The position numbers were made by a program, and so were the translations under genes. The notes under the pieces were generated by a model. That model was not told the origin of the DNA and searched no databases. It saw only the letters and a program-made list of their open reading frames with translations. Below are positions 29,018 to 40,542 of a DNA stretch of 64,000 bases, piece by piece (the first letter of the stretch is position 1; every line of letters begins with the position of its first letter). The DNA lies in the NCBI GenBank assembly GCA_037178625.1, contig CM074134.1, positions 558,001-622,000 on the forward strand. Reading direction: 5' to 3'. The stretch is from Skeletonema tropicum. Its lineage: Eukaryota > Bacillariophyta > Thalassiosirophyceae > Thalassiosirales > Thalassiosiraceae.

Positions 29018-29573
29018 TCAGTCGTTCTCTACTTGGCATATCGCCTTGATCATTTTCTTCGCCTTCAAATCAAGCCTTTTATTCTTCGGGGAGCGTAGCG
29101 TTGTTGCAATTGGAGATACTGACTGGAAAGTGGTAGTGACACTTCGCGTTTGATACAGCGCAACGACGTTTTGCTCTAATGTAGCATCGTCCTGCAACTT
29201 GGTTGAAACGTAGGCTTCATCCCGTTGCTTATTAGAAGCAGCAGACAACTTCTGTGCAAGATATTACGCTTCTTCATGTATCGTGCAAGTATCTTCACTG
29301 TTCAATTTCTCCTCATCTATAACAACTAACGTAGCAATGGCGACTGGAGATTTCTCTTGTTCGGTTGCAGATTTTTCATCCAGGAGGCGTGCTTCCTCAG
29401 TTGCAATGATTTGTTTTCTGTCTCGATCTCTTGATTTTGTCGTGATAATGCATCCTCTACCCCTCTCAAGTAACTTTCTTTATCTTCGAGGTCGGCTTTC
29501 TTTTCCAAAACTACAACGATCGCACAATCCGCAGATGCTGCTTTTTGCTCATACTCCTATCTTGGTATCGTAG
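29018..29573 (-). pseudogene. Decayed coiled-coil gene fragment
   Basis: Read on the minus strand, the sequence gives a continuous charged, heptad-like chain: EKKADLEDKESYLRGVEDAL, then after a frame change near 29400 EEARLLDEKSATEQEKS. It next runs into an in-frame TAA near 29263 and continues in the same frame with LAQKLSAASNKQRDEAYVS. One stop and one frame change within a coherent protein show a broken gene. It is probably a piece of a larger coiled-coil protein; the parent gene is not in the window. Confidence 0.55.
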
Positions 29574-30670
29574 TTGTTGTTAAGGAAAGAAAAGCTATCT
29601 CCACCAAAGAAGGACGCCGCTATTTTATCGTAAAATAAGAGACAAAAATAAAGCCAGCACAGTTAGATGATGCAGCAGCCTTGCGGTGGCCCCGATGTGA
29701 TGGTGCTGCGGAAATCGCCAAAATAACTGTAGTTGAAGAACGATGAAGAAGCGCCCTCACATGGCCAACCTGGCAAAACAGCACAACCAACTGTGCTCTA
29801 AGGAGAGTAGGAGGGCCGATAGTGCTTGTTTGCTGCCCTTTCGAAGCGATCGATGTTCATGGCTGCCATTCAACTAATATCCATAGAGGCATGTATGTGC
29901 TTTGGCCTTTGGCTCGGCCATGGTCAGTACCAGGTCAGTACCTGTCACTTCGATCACTATCATGTCACAAAGTCACAACACGTTTTGTGATCGTATTGAC
30001 AGGATTGTGACAGCGGGCGATTTTGTTGTGACCGTTGCGGTACCACACGAGTTGTGACCGTTGTGATTTCTCAACGCATGGGTGATTTTCGCGCATTTTG
30101 AAAAGGTTGCAAAGAGGGCCCAAAGCGGGCAAAAGGGGGCGAAATGGCCCCGATCCATAATCCTCTGCATCTATTGTGCATGTCATAATGAGCAAGAGTT
30201 GAAGGCCGGGAGAAGCTTGCCCCGCCGCCGCGCGCCAATCATATGTTATGTACTTAGTTGTAATATTGGTACAAGAGTAGATGCCTTGTAGTCAAGATTC
30301 AAGATCTATATATCTTCCAATGTCCGGGTCTTTTGCGAAGGCCATTCAAGATCGCATTGGCATTGAACGGAGGCGTCGTTCTCTTTGCGGTCGAAAGGCA
30401 ATGAAGGATATGACAAGGTACAAGCTATCTTAGATATGGAAGACAAAATACTTCAGTGTATCTGCGAATCTTATCAACAATGTCGGCTTCTTCGAGCCAA
30501 CATTCAGCCGATCTGAATTTCAATTGCAATCTCCCACAAAACGTAACGCAAACAAGTAAATCATGAGGCATCATTAAAGTCTCCCTTTACTTCACTTTAA
30601 CCTTGGAAATAGAGGCTGCGAGCTATTGCTATTGATCGTATCAAGCTAGAAAAACAAACAAATAGTGAGA
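29574..30670. other. Non-coding stretch with the MDR upstream block
   Basis: 29574-30300 shows no gene; near 29930-30060 TGTGAC/GTCACA-type motifs recur in both orientations. From about 30316 it matches the upstream blocks of the MDR genes at 18706 and 23768 (TTTTGCGAAGG, AAGGTACAAGCTATCTTAG, CAGCCGATCTGA), here uninterrupted. This is the empty-site reference for the transposon insertion at 21598. Confidence 0.6.
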
Positions 30671-32422
30671 ATGGTCTTCGAGGAAGGCAATTCATTTGTC
30701 GAAGGAGGTGGACTCTTGTTTGTGGCAGAGGAGGAGAAAAAACAAATGGACATCTATGCTGGGATGATCTCAGCGGAGGGAAACAAGAGTGATCATTTCA
30801 GTATTGTGGAACCCAGTATACCGACGGAGAGTATATTCTGTTTCTGTTCCACCAAGAATAATGCGTCAGATGATTCAACAGCAGCGTCTACCATTCCAAG
30901 CACGCTCAGCAGCCAGGGTGGCGAGAAGATAGTGCCTTTCTTTGGATATGAGGTTGTGAAGTCATTCGAAGATGCAGCTGTGGCCATCTGTGCACAGTTT
31001 GAGCAGAGAGATGAGACCAGCGCAGCAAGATCTCCTGGCGATGTACAGGTGACAGACATAGAATTAACCAAAGACGTCAAAGATATAGACACAGCGTCAG
31101 CGCAAATGGATGACTCAGAACATCTAAGCGCAGTATTTCAACAGTTGCAGTTTCAGGAAGATGACGAGGAGTCAGAAACAGTTGAAGTTACAAGAATTTC
31201 ACGAGGAGGGAAGACGTCATTTTCAGCAGCTGTGTCAGTATCACGAGGAGGGAAAACGATTTTTTTCCCAGACGCTGCTGCGTTACCTCATGGCGACGTT
31301 TCTTACAGCCCGTGGTTAGGAGTTCAGCTTACCGAGTATGATTCGATGCCAGAGATAAGTGAAGATGAGGTGCTCATCAAAGTCGAGGCTACCACCATAT
31401 CTACAAGAGATTGTCTTGAAAGGCTTCGCCGAGATAACGATGAGGACCTGCGTTGTGAATCTTGGGTGCCTGGACACGAGATTGTTGGACGTGTTGTCCG
31501 TGTTGGAGGGGAGGCAAGGTTCCTAAAGGATAGAAGAGTTGCTGCGTTGTTACCAGATGGGGGTGGGTGCTCTCGTTATGTTCCCTGTCACATTAGTAAC
31601 TTGATCGCTGTGCCAGAACGCGCCCCAAGCCAGGATTTAGTGCACATTTTGTCGTCATATCTCCCAGCCTACCAATGTCTCGAACAACCCGTAGAAGAAG
31701 TGGATATCACATCATGTCAGGATCTGTTGGATGTTGTTCATGAAGTTATTTTTGACGAAGAAGGAGAAAGTGCGAATGCCGGAAGGAGAAGTTCTCTATT
31801 CGGACAGAGCGTGTTGATCGCAGGTGCTGGTAGTCCAGTAGGACTAGCTTTAGTTGATGTTGCAAGACATGCTGGAGCAATTGTCTATGCGTTGTCGCAC
31901 AGCGAAAATGAGCAAAAAATTGAGCAAATGGGCCTCAGAAAAGGTAGCTGGTACCCCTTGTCTCAGAACGGAAAATGGGGGGCGAAGTGGAGCGGCAAAA
32001 TGGATTTGATTGTCGATACAGTTGGCGATTATGGCAACTACAGTTCTTTCTACGATGTCTTGGGATCTGATGGGAGGTTCGTGCGCATGAATATTACATC
32101 ATCCGGAGAGAATGTTGTTCCAATACCAATGCGAGTTGACAGACATTACTGTTCTCCGCTGAAGCGTATCAAAGGAAACCATATCAATAGAATGGCAATC
32201 GATTATGACATCTTTGATAGTTTCGAGGAAGACAAGAAGTTGTTCGCACAAGATCTCACTTATCTATTTCACCTTCTTCGTTCTGGAAAGATTGAACTAA
32301 GAGCATTCCCTCACGTCGGATTTTTCACGGTGCAGCAAGAATGGAACAAAGCATTAAAAGGTGGAAATGTCGACGGCGTTGTAGTATCATGTAATGAACC
32401 GAAAATGAGGTTCACTTGCTGA
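30671..32422 (+). CDS. MDR-family, quinone-oxidoreductase-like protein (MDR paralog 3)
   Basis: A 583-residue protein, ATG at 30671 (MVFEEGN). The N-terminal about 210 residues are acidic and poorly conserved. The MDR domain has TISTRDCLERLRRD, PGHEIVGRVVRVGGEARFL, PDGGGCSRYVPC, GAGSPVGLALVDVARHAGA and DTVGDYGNYSSFYD. It is very similar to paralogs 1 and 2 but with more substitutions toward the C-terminus (for example RVDRHYCSPLKRIKGNH). Its upstream block is intact. Its 3' flank is cut after about 96 bp by the inverted-repeat element at 32521. It is probably a soluble NAD(P)H-dependent reductase-like protein. Confidence 0.85.
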   Translation: MVFEEGNSFVEGGGLLFVAEEEKKQMDIYAGMISAEGNKSDHFSIVEPSIPTESIFCFCSTKNNASDDSTAASTIPSTLSSQGGEKIVPFFGYEVVKSFEDAAVAICAQFEQRDETSAARSPGDVQVTDIELTKDVKDIDTASAQMDDSEHLSAVFQQLQFQEDDEESETVEVTRISRGGKTSFSAAVSVSRGGKTIFFPDAAALPHGDVSYSPWLGVQLTEYDSMPEISEDEVLIKVEATTISTRDCLERLRRDNDEDLRCESWVPGHEIVGRVVRVGGEARFLKDRRVAALLPDGGGCSRYVPCHISNLIAVPERAPSQDLVHILSSYLPAYQCLEQPVEEVDITSCQDLLDVVHEVIFDEEGESANAGRRSSLFGQSVLIAGAGSPVGLALVDVARHAGAIVYALSHSENEQKIEQMGLRKGSWYPLSQNGKWGAKWSGKMDLIVDTVGDYGNYSSFYDVLGSDGRFVRMNITSSGENVVPIPMRVDRHYCSPLKRIKGNHINRMAIDYDIFDSFEEDKKLFAQDLTYLFHLLRSGKIELRAFPHVGFFTVQQEWNKALKGGNVDGVVVSCNEPKMRFTC

Positions 32423-32520
32423 GGATGATGTTGGGAAGAAGGAGTGAAAGTAAAATGTGTCTTAGTGAGGGATGTTGAATGTTGATGTATTATGTGAAGT
32501 AGTGCGTTTTCCTGAGAATA

Positions 32521-34057
32521 GCTGTCTCATCTCCTTGACTCCATGACGTGGATTTTTCTGTCTACGTAGGAATCGTCCAAGAAGCGGTACCAAAGTGGCG
32601 CCAACGATCATCGAGCACATCACCACCATGGGATTTCCGCCCGAGTAGCGTACTGTACTAAGCGTGGTGCCGTTATATAAAAGATACAATGCTCGAGACG
32701 TTTATATAGACACATATGATTGCATGTAGCAACTTTATATGTACTAATTTTTACAAATGATGTAAAATAAAAGCCAATTTGTGCACATGAATGTGTATCC
32801 TCAACTCTCATGAGCAATGAACGATGGTGTTATAACAAATATTTCGGCACTAACGACACCAAACACTGCTAAAATAACGCTTGTAGAGTTATGAAAAGAA
32901 TGTTTGCATCTTTTTAATGCGGTAATAATAATTTATGAGGCCCACAGATCCTTGTCATTCAACACAAACACTTCTGTATGCACATCCATCTACTACAAGA
33001 GAATCACTTTGTGCATTCCAATGATGTCAGTAGTGATCATATGCAGCTCTATCCGTCGAACATTACTTCATTGAAACCAAAGGGCCTTAACAAGTCGTTG
33101 AAGATTCCACTCCGATCAATTCAGAGCAATGTAGCGCCGTAACAATAGCCTTCTTCGGAGACAAAATGTGCACCTATTCCACCCTAATCGAGCTTTAAGT
33201 CACCCAGCTACGACCTTATCTCTTCAATCAAATACAATAGTTGTTGTGTCATTGTTGTCAGATGGTAATGTTGATTTGAATAACGAATCCATTGGAATTT
33301 GTTCGAGGAATGGCCATGTGTTGGGCGATGGTGATACCAAGGCTGAGTTCGCCGATGGTGGTGTAGGCAGTGAAATCGATCTCAATTGTCAACTTCACGG
33401 TACAAAGCGATCCTTACATATTATTGAGAGCTCATTTGTCGTGTTTAGTTGTCTCGTCATGATTAGAGGTCGGAATAGAACAACGAAATGGGTGACATTT
33501 GTTTGTAATTGATGATGTGATGTGTAGCAGCAATGTTGGTGCCCGACGGAGTGCTATGGCCATATGAAGTCACTAACAATGAACCACACCGACACTAGAT
33601 GTCTATATGTAGAAGTAGCGGTGATAATTGGCGGAGAGAGGACGATCTCCGAGGTGTTACAGGCGTAGTATCGGACGACACATCGGGAGATTCGGCTTCT
33701 TCTGGTTGACTTTTTCTCATGTGACGCTTAGATGGGGTACCAAAAAGTGCATTACGTGGCCTAGCCAGTAAGTTTCCTCATAGCTTCAGCTGCATACAGT
33801 TATATAGCACGAAATGCAAATCTGTGTACTTCAGGAGATACGATTTTTACCGCTATGCCATCAACATGGTGTTTTGGTTCACTTCCTCATGATGTGTGAT
33901 GATGTTTTTGCTGCGAAATCGTGCATGGAGCAAAAGAGGCGGGATTTTTTGTGAAATATTTTATTTTTCTAATTTCGGCGGAAAGGGAGTGCCGTTATCT
34001 ATCTTGTATGACATATACGTAGGAATCAATTTGACGGAGTCGAGGAGATGAGACAGC
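32521..34057 (+). mobile_element. Complete 1.54-kb inverted-repeat element, forward orientation
   Basis: The ends are GCTGTCTCATCTCC...GGAGATGAGACAGC with TA on each side. It is inserted in the 3' flank of MDR paralog 3, where the paralog copies read on as GCGTTTTCCTAAGAATGCG. It is almost identical to the copies at 25543 (reverse) and 1-1078. No transposase is visible. Confidence 0.88.
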
Positions 34058-34392
34058 TATAGAGAGTGAGATAGGTGAGTAGGCAGATAGGAACGGTGGG
34101 TTAGGGTTGTCTCGTTCCAATATATGTATTATTTGAAACGGCGCGTCTTCTTACTTATGTCTTTTTCTGTCTCAACCCAGATAAGACATTACGAATTCCT
34201 ACGTACATCTATCGACAAAGAACTTGTGTTTCTCTATCATGAGAAAAGAGATTTCTTTCAAATTTATTTCCCGCTCTTCAAAACTCACAAGACTGTTTTG
34301 ATGTGCTTGCAAATCGGATTTACTTGCTACTTCGTTGGTTGTTGGTAAAAAAGATTATGGAGGGCAGTACTGAGTACATTTGTTGAGAGACC
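34058..34392. other. Upstream region of MDR paralog 4
   Basis: About 335 bp without a gene. It contains GAATTCCTACGTA at 34192-34204, a motif dispersed in the window. It does not share the promoter block of MDR paralogs 1-3. Confidence 0.45.
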
Positions 34393-35937
34393 ATGGCAAC
34401 TCTTTTTCACACGGAGACTGACGGCTGCAGCGAAGCAACGCCCCAGGAGAACAGCAATTCCGACGATGCATCAACATCATCCGACGCTGGGCTGGTATCG
34501 CTGCACATAGTCCAAAATAATGAGGGCGCACTTGAGGTAGAAGGTGTGCTCGCCGTTAGAAAAGTTGATGCCGCAATAGTGAAACATTCCGCAGATGGAT
34601 CCATTGACGAAGATGTCGCAGATTTCATTGCTGAATTGGAGATCGACTCTCCAGCTGACATAACATCACTGTCACCTGTTGAAAGCACACATCACGAAGC
34701 AGAACTTGATGCGGTGAAGGAAAACCTTGACGATACCTTCTCAGGCTTCACTAGAAAAGATACGGATGAATCAAACTGTGACCTTTCAGCTTTCACAGAA
34801 TGCCATTCCACTGTTACGGAGAAGATGTGCAATGTCACTGCAGAAGAGCTACGCCACGGCGATGCTTCTTACACTCCATCATCCGGTTTCGCGTTGAGAA
34901 AGTCCACTAAGCCTGAAATATCAGAGGACGAGGTACTCATTAGAGTTCATGCAACAACACTTTCCACAAGAGATTGCCTTGAGAGGATTCGTCGTGACAA
35001 TACTGAAAGTTTATTACACGACGCATGGGTACCAGGACATGAGATCGTTGGGCGGGTTGAGCAGGTAGGATGTAATACGGGACATATGCTCCACAAGCGT
35101 GTTGCAGCCCTGCTGCCTCATGGTGGTGGATGCTCCCGGTACGTGCGCGTGCACTCAAAAGATTTGATAGATCTATCAGGGATCCATTTTTCTGCATCGA
35201 GTCAAGATATGGTTCACCTTTTGAGCACGTACATGCCGGCATATCAATGTCTTGAACGTGCACAACCTGATATTGACGAATCCTTCTGTGGTGCAACTGA
35301 TCTGATGTGTTTCGATCCAGATGATGAAGATTTTGCTCCTAGAGGCCCCCTGTCTGGATCTTCCGTGTTGATTAACGGTGCTGGCAGCCCGGTTGGACTT
35401 GCGTTGGTTGAATTATCGAAGAAAGCTGGCGCAATAGTGTATGCCTTATCACATAGCTCACACGAACAACACATTCATGAAATGGGCGTGAAAGAGTGGT
35501 ATCCATTGTTCAGGAAGAATGAATGGAAGGCAGAGTGGAGCGGTAGAATGGATGTGATTGTCGATACGGTTGGTGACTTTGACAATTATCAAAATTTCTA
35601 CGAAGTCATGGCGTCTGGTGGCAAGTTTGTGCGGATGAACACTACCTCATGTAACAAGAAATTCGTTCCTATGGGTGAATCCACAGAAGATTATTTCTCA
35701 GTTTGGGAAATCAAAGGAAGCAGTGTCCATAGGATGGCCATAGATTATGATATTTTTGATTGTTATCAGAAAGAGAAGGAGGCGTTCAGAAATGATCTCG
35801 TCTATTTGTTCTCACTGTTCAGATCTGGCAGAATCTTACCTAGAGTGTTCTCCAGTTCGAGTCTCGATAAGCTGGACGAAGAATGGCAAAAGGTTATGGG
35901 GGGAGGTGCTACGGGTCTTGTGGTAGTATCGCCATGA
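34393..35937 (+). CDS. MDR-family, quinone-oxidoreductase-like protein (MDR paralog 4, diverged)
   Basis: A 514-residue protein with a good start context (ACCATGG). The N-terminal about 150 residues are acidic and unlike those of the other paralogs. The MDR domain has SEDEVLIRVHATTLSTRDC, PGHEIVGRVEQVG, PHGGGCSRYVRVH, GAGSPVGLALVELSKKAGA, DTVGDFDNYQNFYEVMASGG and a C-terminal EEWQKVMGGGATG. It ends very much like the fusion gene at 15351 (EEWQKVMGGGANG) and shares MASGG with it, so it is closer to the fusion's MDR part than to paralogs 1-3. The structural-zinc cysteines of alcohol dehydrogenases are missing. It is convergent with the kinesin gene, 60 bp away. Confidence 0.85.
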   Translation: MATLFHTETDGCSEATPQENSNSDDASTSSDAGLVSLHIVQNNEGALEVEGVLAVRKVDAAIVKHSADGSIDEDVADFIAELEIDSPADITSLSPVESTHHEAELDAVKENLDDTFSGFTRKDTDESNCDLSAFTECHSTVTEKMCNVTAEELRHGDASYTPSSGFALRKSTKPEISEDEVLIRVHATTLSTRDCLERIRRDNTESLLHDAWVPGHEIVGRVEQVGCNTGHMLHKRVAALLPHGGGCSRYVRVHSKDLIDLSGIHFSASSQDMVHLLSTYMPAYQCLERAQPDIDESFCGATDLMCFDPDDEDFAPRGPLSGSSVLINGAGSPVGLALVELSKKAGAIVYALSHSSHEQHIHEMGVKEWYPLFRKNEWKAEWSGRMDVIVDTVGDFDNYQNFYEVMASGGKFVRMNTTSCNKKFVPMGESTEDYFSVWEIKGSSVHRMAIDYDIFDCYQKEKEAFRNDLVYLFSLFRSGRILPRVFSSSSLDKLDEEWQKVMGGGATGLVVVSP

Positions 35938-35997
35938 TTTCATTGATTTTTGCTTTATTCACTTGTTACGCATATATCAATAAGGTAGACTTCTATC

Positions 35998-38900
35998 CTA
36001 TCGCACTTTTGTGCATGTCCTTTTTGCTTTCCCCAGCTCACATTTATTGACGTGAGAAGCGAATCGAAGAGAACACATCGATTCCTGAACATTTTCTTCT
36101 GATGGGCTAATATTCACAACCATCAGTGTCTTACCATCTCCGGAAAAGCATGGCTGAAGTAAGTAAGTTAGCTTGCTGTTGCGGAATGGGACATGACTCG
36201 ATTTCTCTCCAATGGCTGCAAAGACATCAGTCAAGCTGCTGAGGCTCTTGTTAATCGCCATTGCTTCCTTAGCAGTCTGACCTGTGGCCTTCGAACGATC
36301 CAATCGTTCGGAGCCGGCAAGATCCACCAAATTGAGAGTACCTCGAAGCAACTTATTCTTTTCAACGTGTTTTGCAGTCAAGGTGAGAGTGAAAACTGAA
36401 TGCGAACGGCTACTTACAGCATTCATGTCGGTTGAGGCAGTTGATCTGCGCTTGGCTGCAAGAGAGAGGAGAACGTCACAACAGTCAATATCAGTCGGAT
36501 CAATCCGCTTCACAGTGAGATTGGTCACGCTTCGACGTCCATCGCTGTCAACTTTGATATCATGCTTGCTCTCACTACACTTTGCATCTCTCAACAAATC
36601 CCGGATAGCTTCATTGTAAATTTCCAGAAAAGACACATCCATGACAAACTCCCACCCATCCTGTTCAAGCTTTTTCTTGTGGATCCCAATTTGTTCAATA
36701 GATCTTGGAATCAAACCACGGTCAGATCCCGATCCTTGCATAGTGTGAGTTTTACCAGAGCCAGTCTGACCGTACGAAAAAAGACAAACGTTGTACCCAT
36801 CAAGAGCAGACTGCACGAACTCTGACACCTCGCCAAACACCGCCTCTTGTCCAGCACTTGGAGCGAACACACGATCAAATTGAAAGTTGCTCTGTTGTTC
36901 CCCCCTCAAAACTTGCAATGTTGTCTCTCCCGATGGACTGACAAAAGGCACATTATTGTCATTTTCGTTTGGAAGGAAGGGCCGAATCCTTGCGAACACA
37001 CGAACATTCCCTCGTAGCTCTTGGATAATGTTGTGCATGCGCTTCCTTTCAACTTCGCTCTCTCTGATGGTATCTTCAAGTTCTCTAACCCTCTGAGCAC
37101 TCACAATACCATCAGATTGTAATCTATCAACTTCTGACTGTAAACGTTCCTCAAGTGATGCAATCTCTCCTCTGAGACGCCTGTTTTCAGCTTCTTTTGA
37201 GGCTTCGAGCGCTGTCTTTTGATCAGAAAGCGCCTGCTTCAAAGTCGCTTCTTTCTCAATGAGCGAGGTGATTTCCTCTCGGCACTTGTGTAGGCGCTCA
37301 TCTTTCTTCATTGACTCTCTCACGGCTGCAGCATGCTTTTCAGACCATGAAACTTCGATCTTCTCTATCTTGTCATGCATTTGTGTCTCCTTTCCACCAT
37401 ATTCTTTTGACATTGCCAGCATTTGTGCGGACAGTGCAACACGTTCGCTATGTTCCTCCTTCTCCTTTTCTTCGCTCCTCGAACGTAAATCTCGTTCCAA
37501 TTGAAGTTGAGAAGTAAGTTGTGTCGACTCAATCTTTGACTCCGAAATCTGCTGCAGTAGCTCCTGAATGGAATTCTCGCGTAATACACAGTTCGCCTTT
37601 GTGTCTTCCATAACTTTCTCAAGAGATTGCTTCTCAGCAATCAATGAAGCCACCTTCTTCTCAAACTCCAATGCTCGATCTTCAGCAACTTTACGTAGTT
37701 GTTGGGCTTCTTGCTCACGATCTTGTGCCGTTCGTTGGATGTCACCTATACTCTTCATCAATTCGCTCATGTCTTTGTCTTTTGTTGCGGCTCTTTCCAA
37801 TGCACACTGAGTAAACATAGACCAAAGAGTTATTGAGCTTTTACATCAAATAAAACAATTGATACATACCAACACACGAAATAAACTACTCACACCAAGA
37901 TCAGACTTTGACTGCTCCAATTCTGCTTTTAGCCTCTCCAACTCATTCTGACTTTCGTTGATAATGCGAGCATCGTTCCTATACTCTTCAACTTTGGATC
38001 GGACAGCATTTAGAAGCGATGATCCGTCATCATCAAAATCAACCACTTCCAAGTCAACATTCATCATTTTACAAATCTCCATCTCTCTAGCCTTCATCAT
38101 TGCTATCAATGTCTTATTCTCCTCTTTCAACATATTGATTTCCATGGACATGTCAACCTTGATTTCATCAACCGCCTTTTCTGTGAATGATTGCGCCTCG
38201 ATGACTTGGCTATGAGCTTCATCCAATTTAGACTTGGTCTCTTCCACCTCCGTCTCTAACAATGCCACTTTGGCACAACTATCAGCATAATTCTGCTGCA
38301 ACGTTTCAAGATTACTCTTGACACCCTCACAATCTTCCTGCAGAGCATTGCACTTGTCAATTGCCAAATCTCGTTCATTCTCAACACATACCAATTTCTC
38401 TTGCATCTTCTCAGCAGTATCAGTTGCATCATTCAATTGTGTCATCAATAAGTCCCTCTCCATACCAAGCATGTGCAAACGCAGTTTGAACACCTATATA
38501 AGCTTTCTGACGCAATGCCAATTCAATATCAACAGCTCCGGAAACAAACTCATCCTTCCCCTGCAATAAATCATTACAGACAATTTTTAATGTTTTCAAT
38601 TCGTCTTCTTTGCGTTCCAATCTTTTTCGTAGTTCGGATATTGATGTTGACCTGTAGTCCACTACTGCAGCTGTAGTAGAACTATTTGATTTTGTCTTGT
38701 TCTTGATGAGACTCAATATGGTAGTGGATGCTATACCAGATTGGATGGAGAAGAGGTTGTGTGATAAAGATTGCGTTTGGCTAATGCTTGGATGCAATTC
38801 GGTGAATATTGATGAAATGGTATTGTTGTCGGAATCTTCTGTCGGTAATGCCGAATTGTTGTCAGTATTAGACTGTTGTTGTTGAACCGACAGTGCTAAT

Positions 38901-39724
38901 AGCGCCGATGGATCAGTATCTTTCATCATCGCTACCACCGCACATTCAACTGTTTCTTCTTCCATTACAGGACTCTGCATCAATGGTGAAAGAGGTGCAT
39001 GCTCCATCACTACAGGACGCTTCCTTGCATCTGATAGTAATTTCTTGGCAGCCTTGACGGGCGTAGGATCAATGTCTGCTTCATGATACTTCTTCATGAC
39101 AATTTGGTTATTATCAGATGATGATTCTGGCGAAGCAAATGAGTAGTTGGAAGAGATGCCTTTCTCTCCTTCACTTTTCAAAACGTCTTGATTCTTTTGT
39201 TTCTTAACTGGCATGACGTCAAATTTGTCATTATCGTCAACATTATGATGACGCTTAGTCGGATTACCCCTCACGGCCGGACTGGCAGAGCGTGGTCGAG
39301 ACTTGACACTGTTGACTTTCTTGTTCGGCGCTGTTGCATGTGCCGCCGCAAGTAGCGATGGTCGGGGAGTGGATGACCTTCGTGACTTCTTCTTACTGTT
39401 GTCAAACGATAATTCACCAGCAAGACTACCATCGCCATGCCTCAGCTGCGGCGGTCGATTGTTGCTGCATTTTTTTGAAATTTTGACGGACGGAGAAGCA
39501 CGACCATAGCCGGACGATTTGACAGGCAGATACTTTGTTTTCTTCTTTGCAGTCGTTGTTGTAGTATTTTTGCTCTTGTTGGATGGAGGCAACGATAATG
39601 ATTTGAGTTGTAATTGTTCGTCGGCATTGCTGGCATCATCTTCATCTTCAGGGGAGCGATTTTGGAGATCGCCACGAGGCTGAAAGGCACCCCGCTTGAA
39701 TTTTGGAATAGACGATGGATCCAT
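35998..39724 (-). CDS. Kinesin-14 family motor protein (C-terminal motor)
   Basis: The frame is open from a TTG at 39853; the first ATG is at 39724. The N-terminal about 400 residues are basic, Ser-rich and disordered. A long coiled coil follows, and the motor domain is at the C-terminus: neck ELRGNVRVFARIRP, P-loop GQTGSGKTHTM, switch I NAVSSRSH, switch II DLAGSER and PFRNSKLTYLLQ. A C-terminal motor with this neck is typical of minus-end-directed kinesin-14, used in spindle organisation and transport. A clear 87-bp intron lies at 37807-37893 (GTGAGT...CAG, phase 0). Near 38494-38533 the frame changes inside the coiled coil. A 40-bp intron with GT...AG ends would repair it, but so would a one-base error. 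Confidence 0.85.
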
Positions 39725-40542
39725 TATGCTGTTTTTATTGGTAGCAGTGCTGTTGATAACAACTACTGTGTCTACGGCTTCGATTAGCCGTTGTTTTCTT
39801 CTATTTTTTGGTGCCAACGTTGATGTGTTGGCGAGGTCGGCGGTCGGCGGCAAATAATTTTACTCCTCTTTTTTCTGAGAATGGAGAGATTTTAAAATTT
39901 CTGCTAAGTACACAGGAATCAATAGACATAAGTGCTCGAAAGGAGGCCTAGCGGTACCTAGAGTACCGCTAAAAGCCCGTGAAGTGCATAAGCCACGTCA
40001 GCCTATTTTGTGAGAGAGAATGACCTTCGCGTCAAAAGACCCACGACCCAAATTTTGACGTTACCACGCGTTCACTTCTTCGCAGATATATATTACTGAG
40101 TAAGTAGGCATGAGGTTGGCATAAGCATAAGGAGGTTGTGTAAGTAGATGAGTCGAAGAAGGGATAAATATCGCAACAGTGGTAAGTAAGTGAGCACGGT
40201 GGTGGTGTGTGGAGTGGTGGTGTCAACGCGGCGCTATAGCCTGATATTGATATTGATATTGAATTGAATGAATAAAATTTAGAGCGGACGGCAGCGATGA
40301 ATATTTGCTTGCAGCTATACACCAGCCGTTGAGCCAAAGCGCCACGAGAGATAAGACCAAATACAGGTTGAGACGATAAGGACCTTAGCAGCCGTGCATC
40401 ATGTCTATGTCAGTATTCTTTATCTGACCATTATATCATCTTCATCTCGCTTTTCTACCATTTCCGTAGCCCGGCTCAATCAAACACACACTAAGCGTCA
40501 ACGAACGGTGACGATTGCTCTACAGAATAGATAATACACACG
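39725..40542. other. Divergent intergenic region between kinesin and BspA-type genes
   Basis: About 820 bp between divergently transcribed genes, so it must hold both promoters. Visible features are a short palindrome at 39950-39970 (AGCGGTAC...GTACCGCT) and ATATTG repeats near 40243. The minus-strand open frame at 40032-40337 has no homology that I recognise. Confidence 0.5.
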
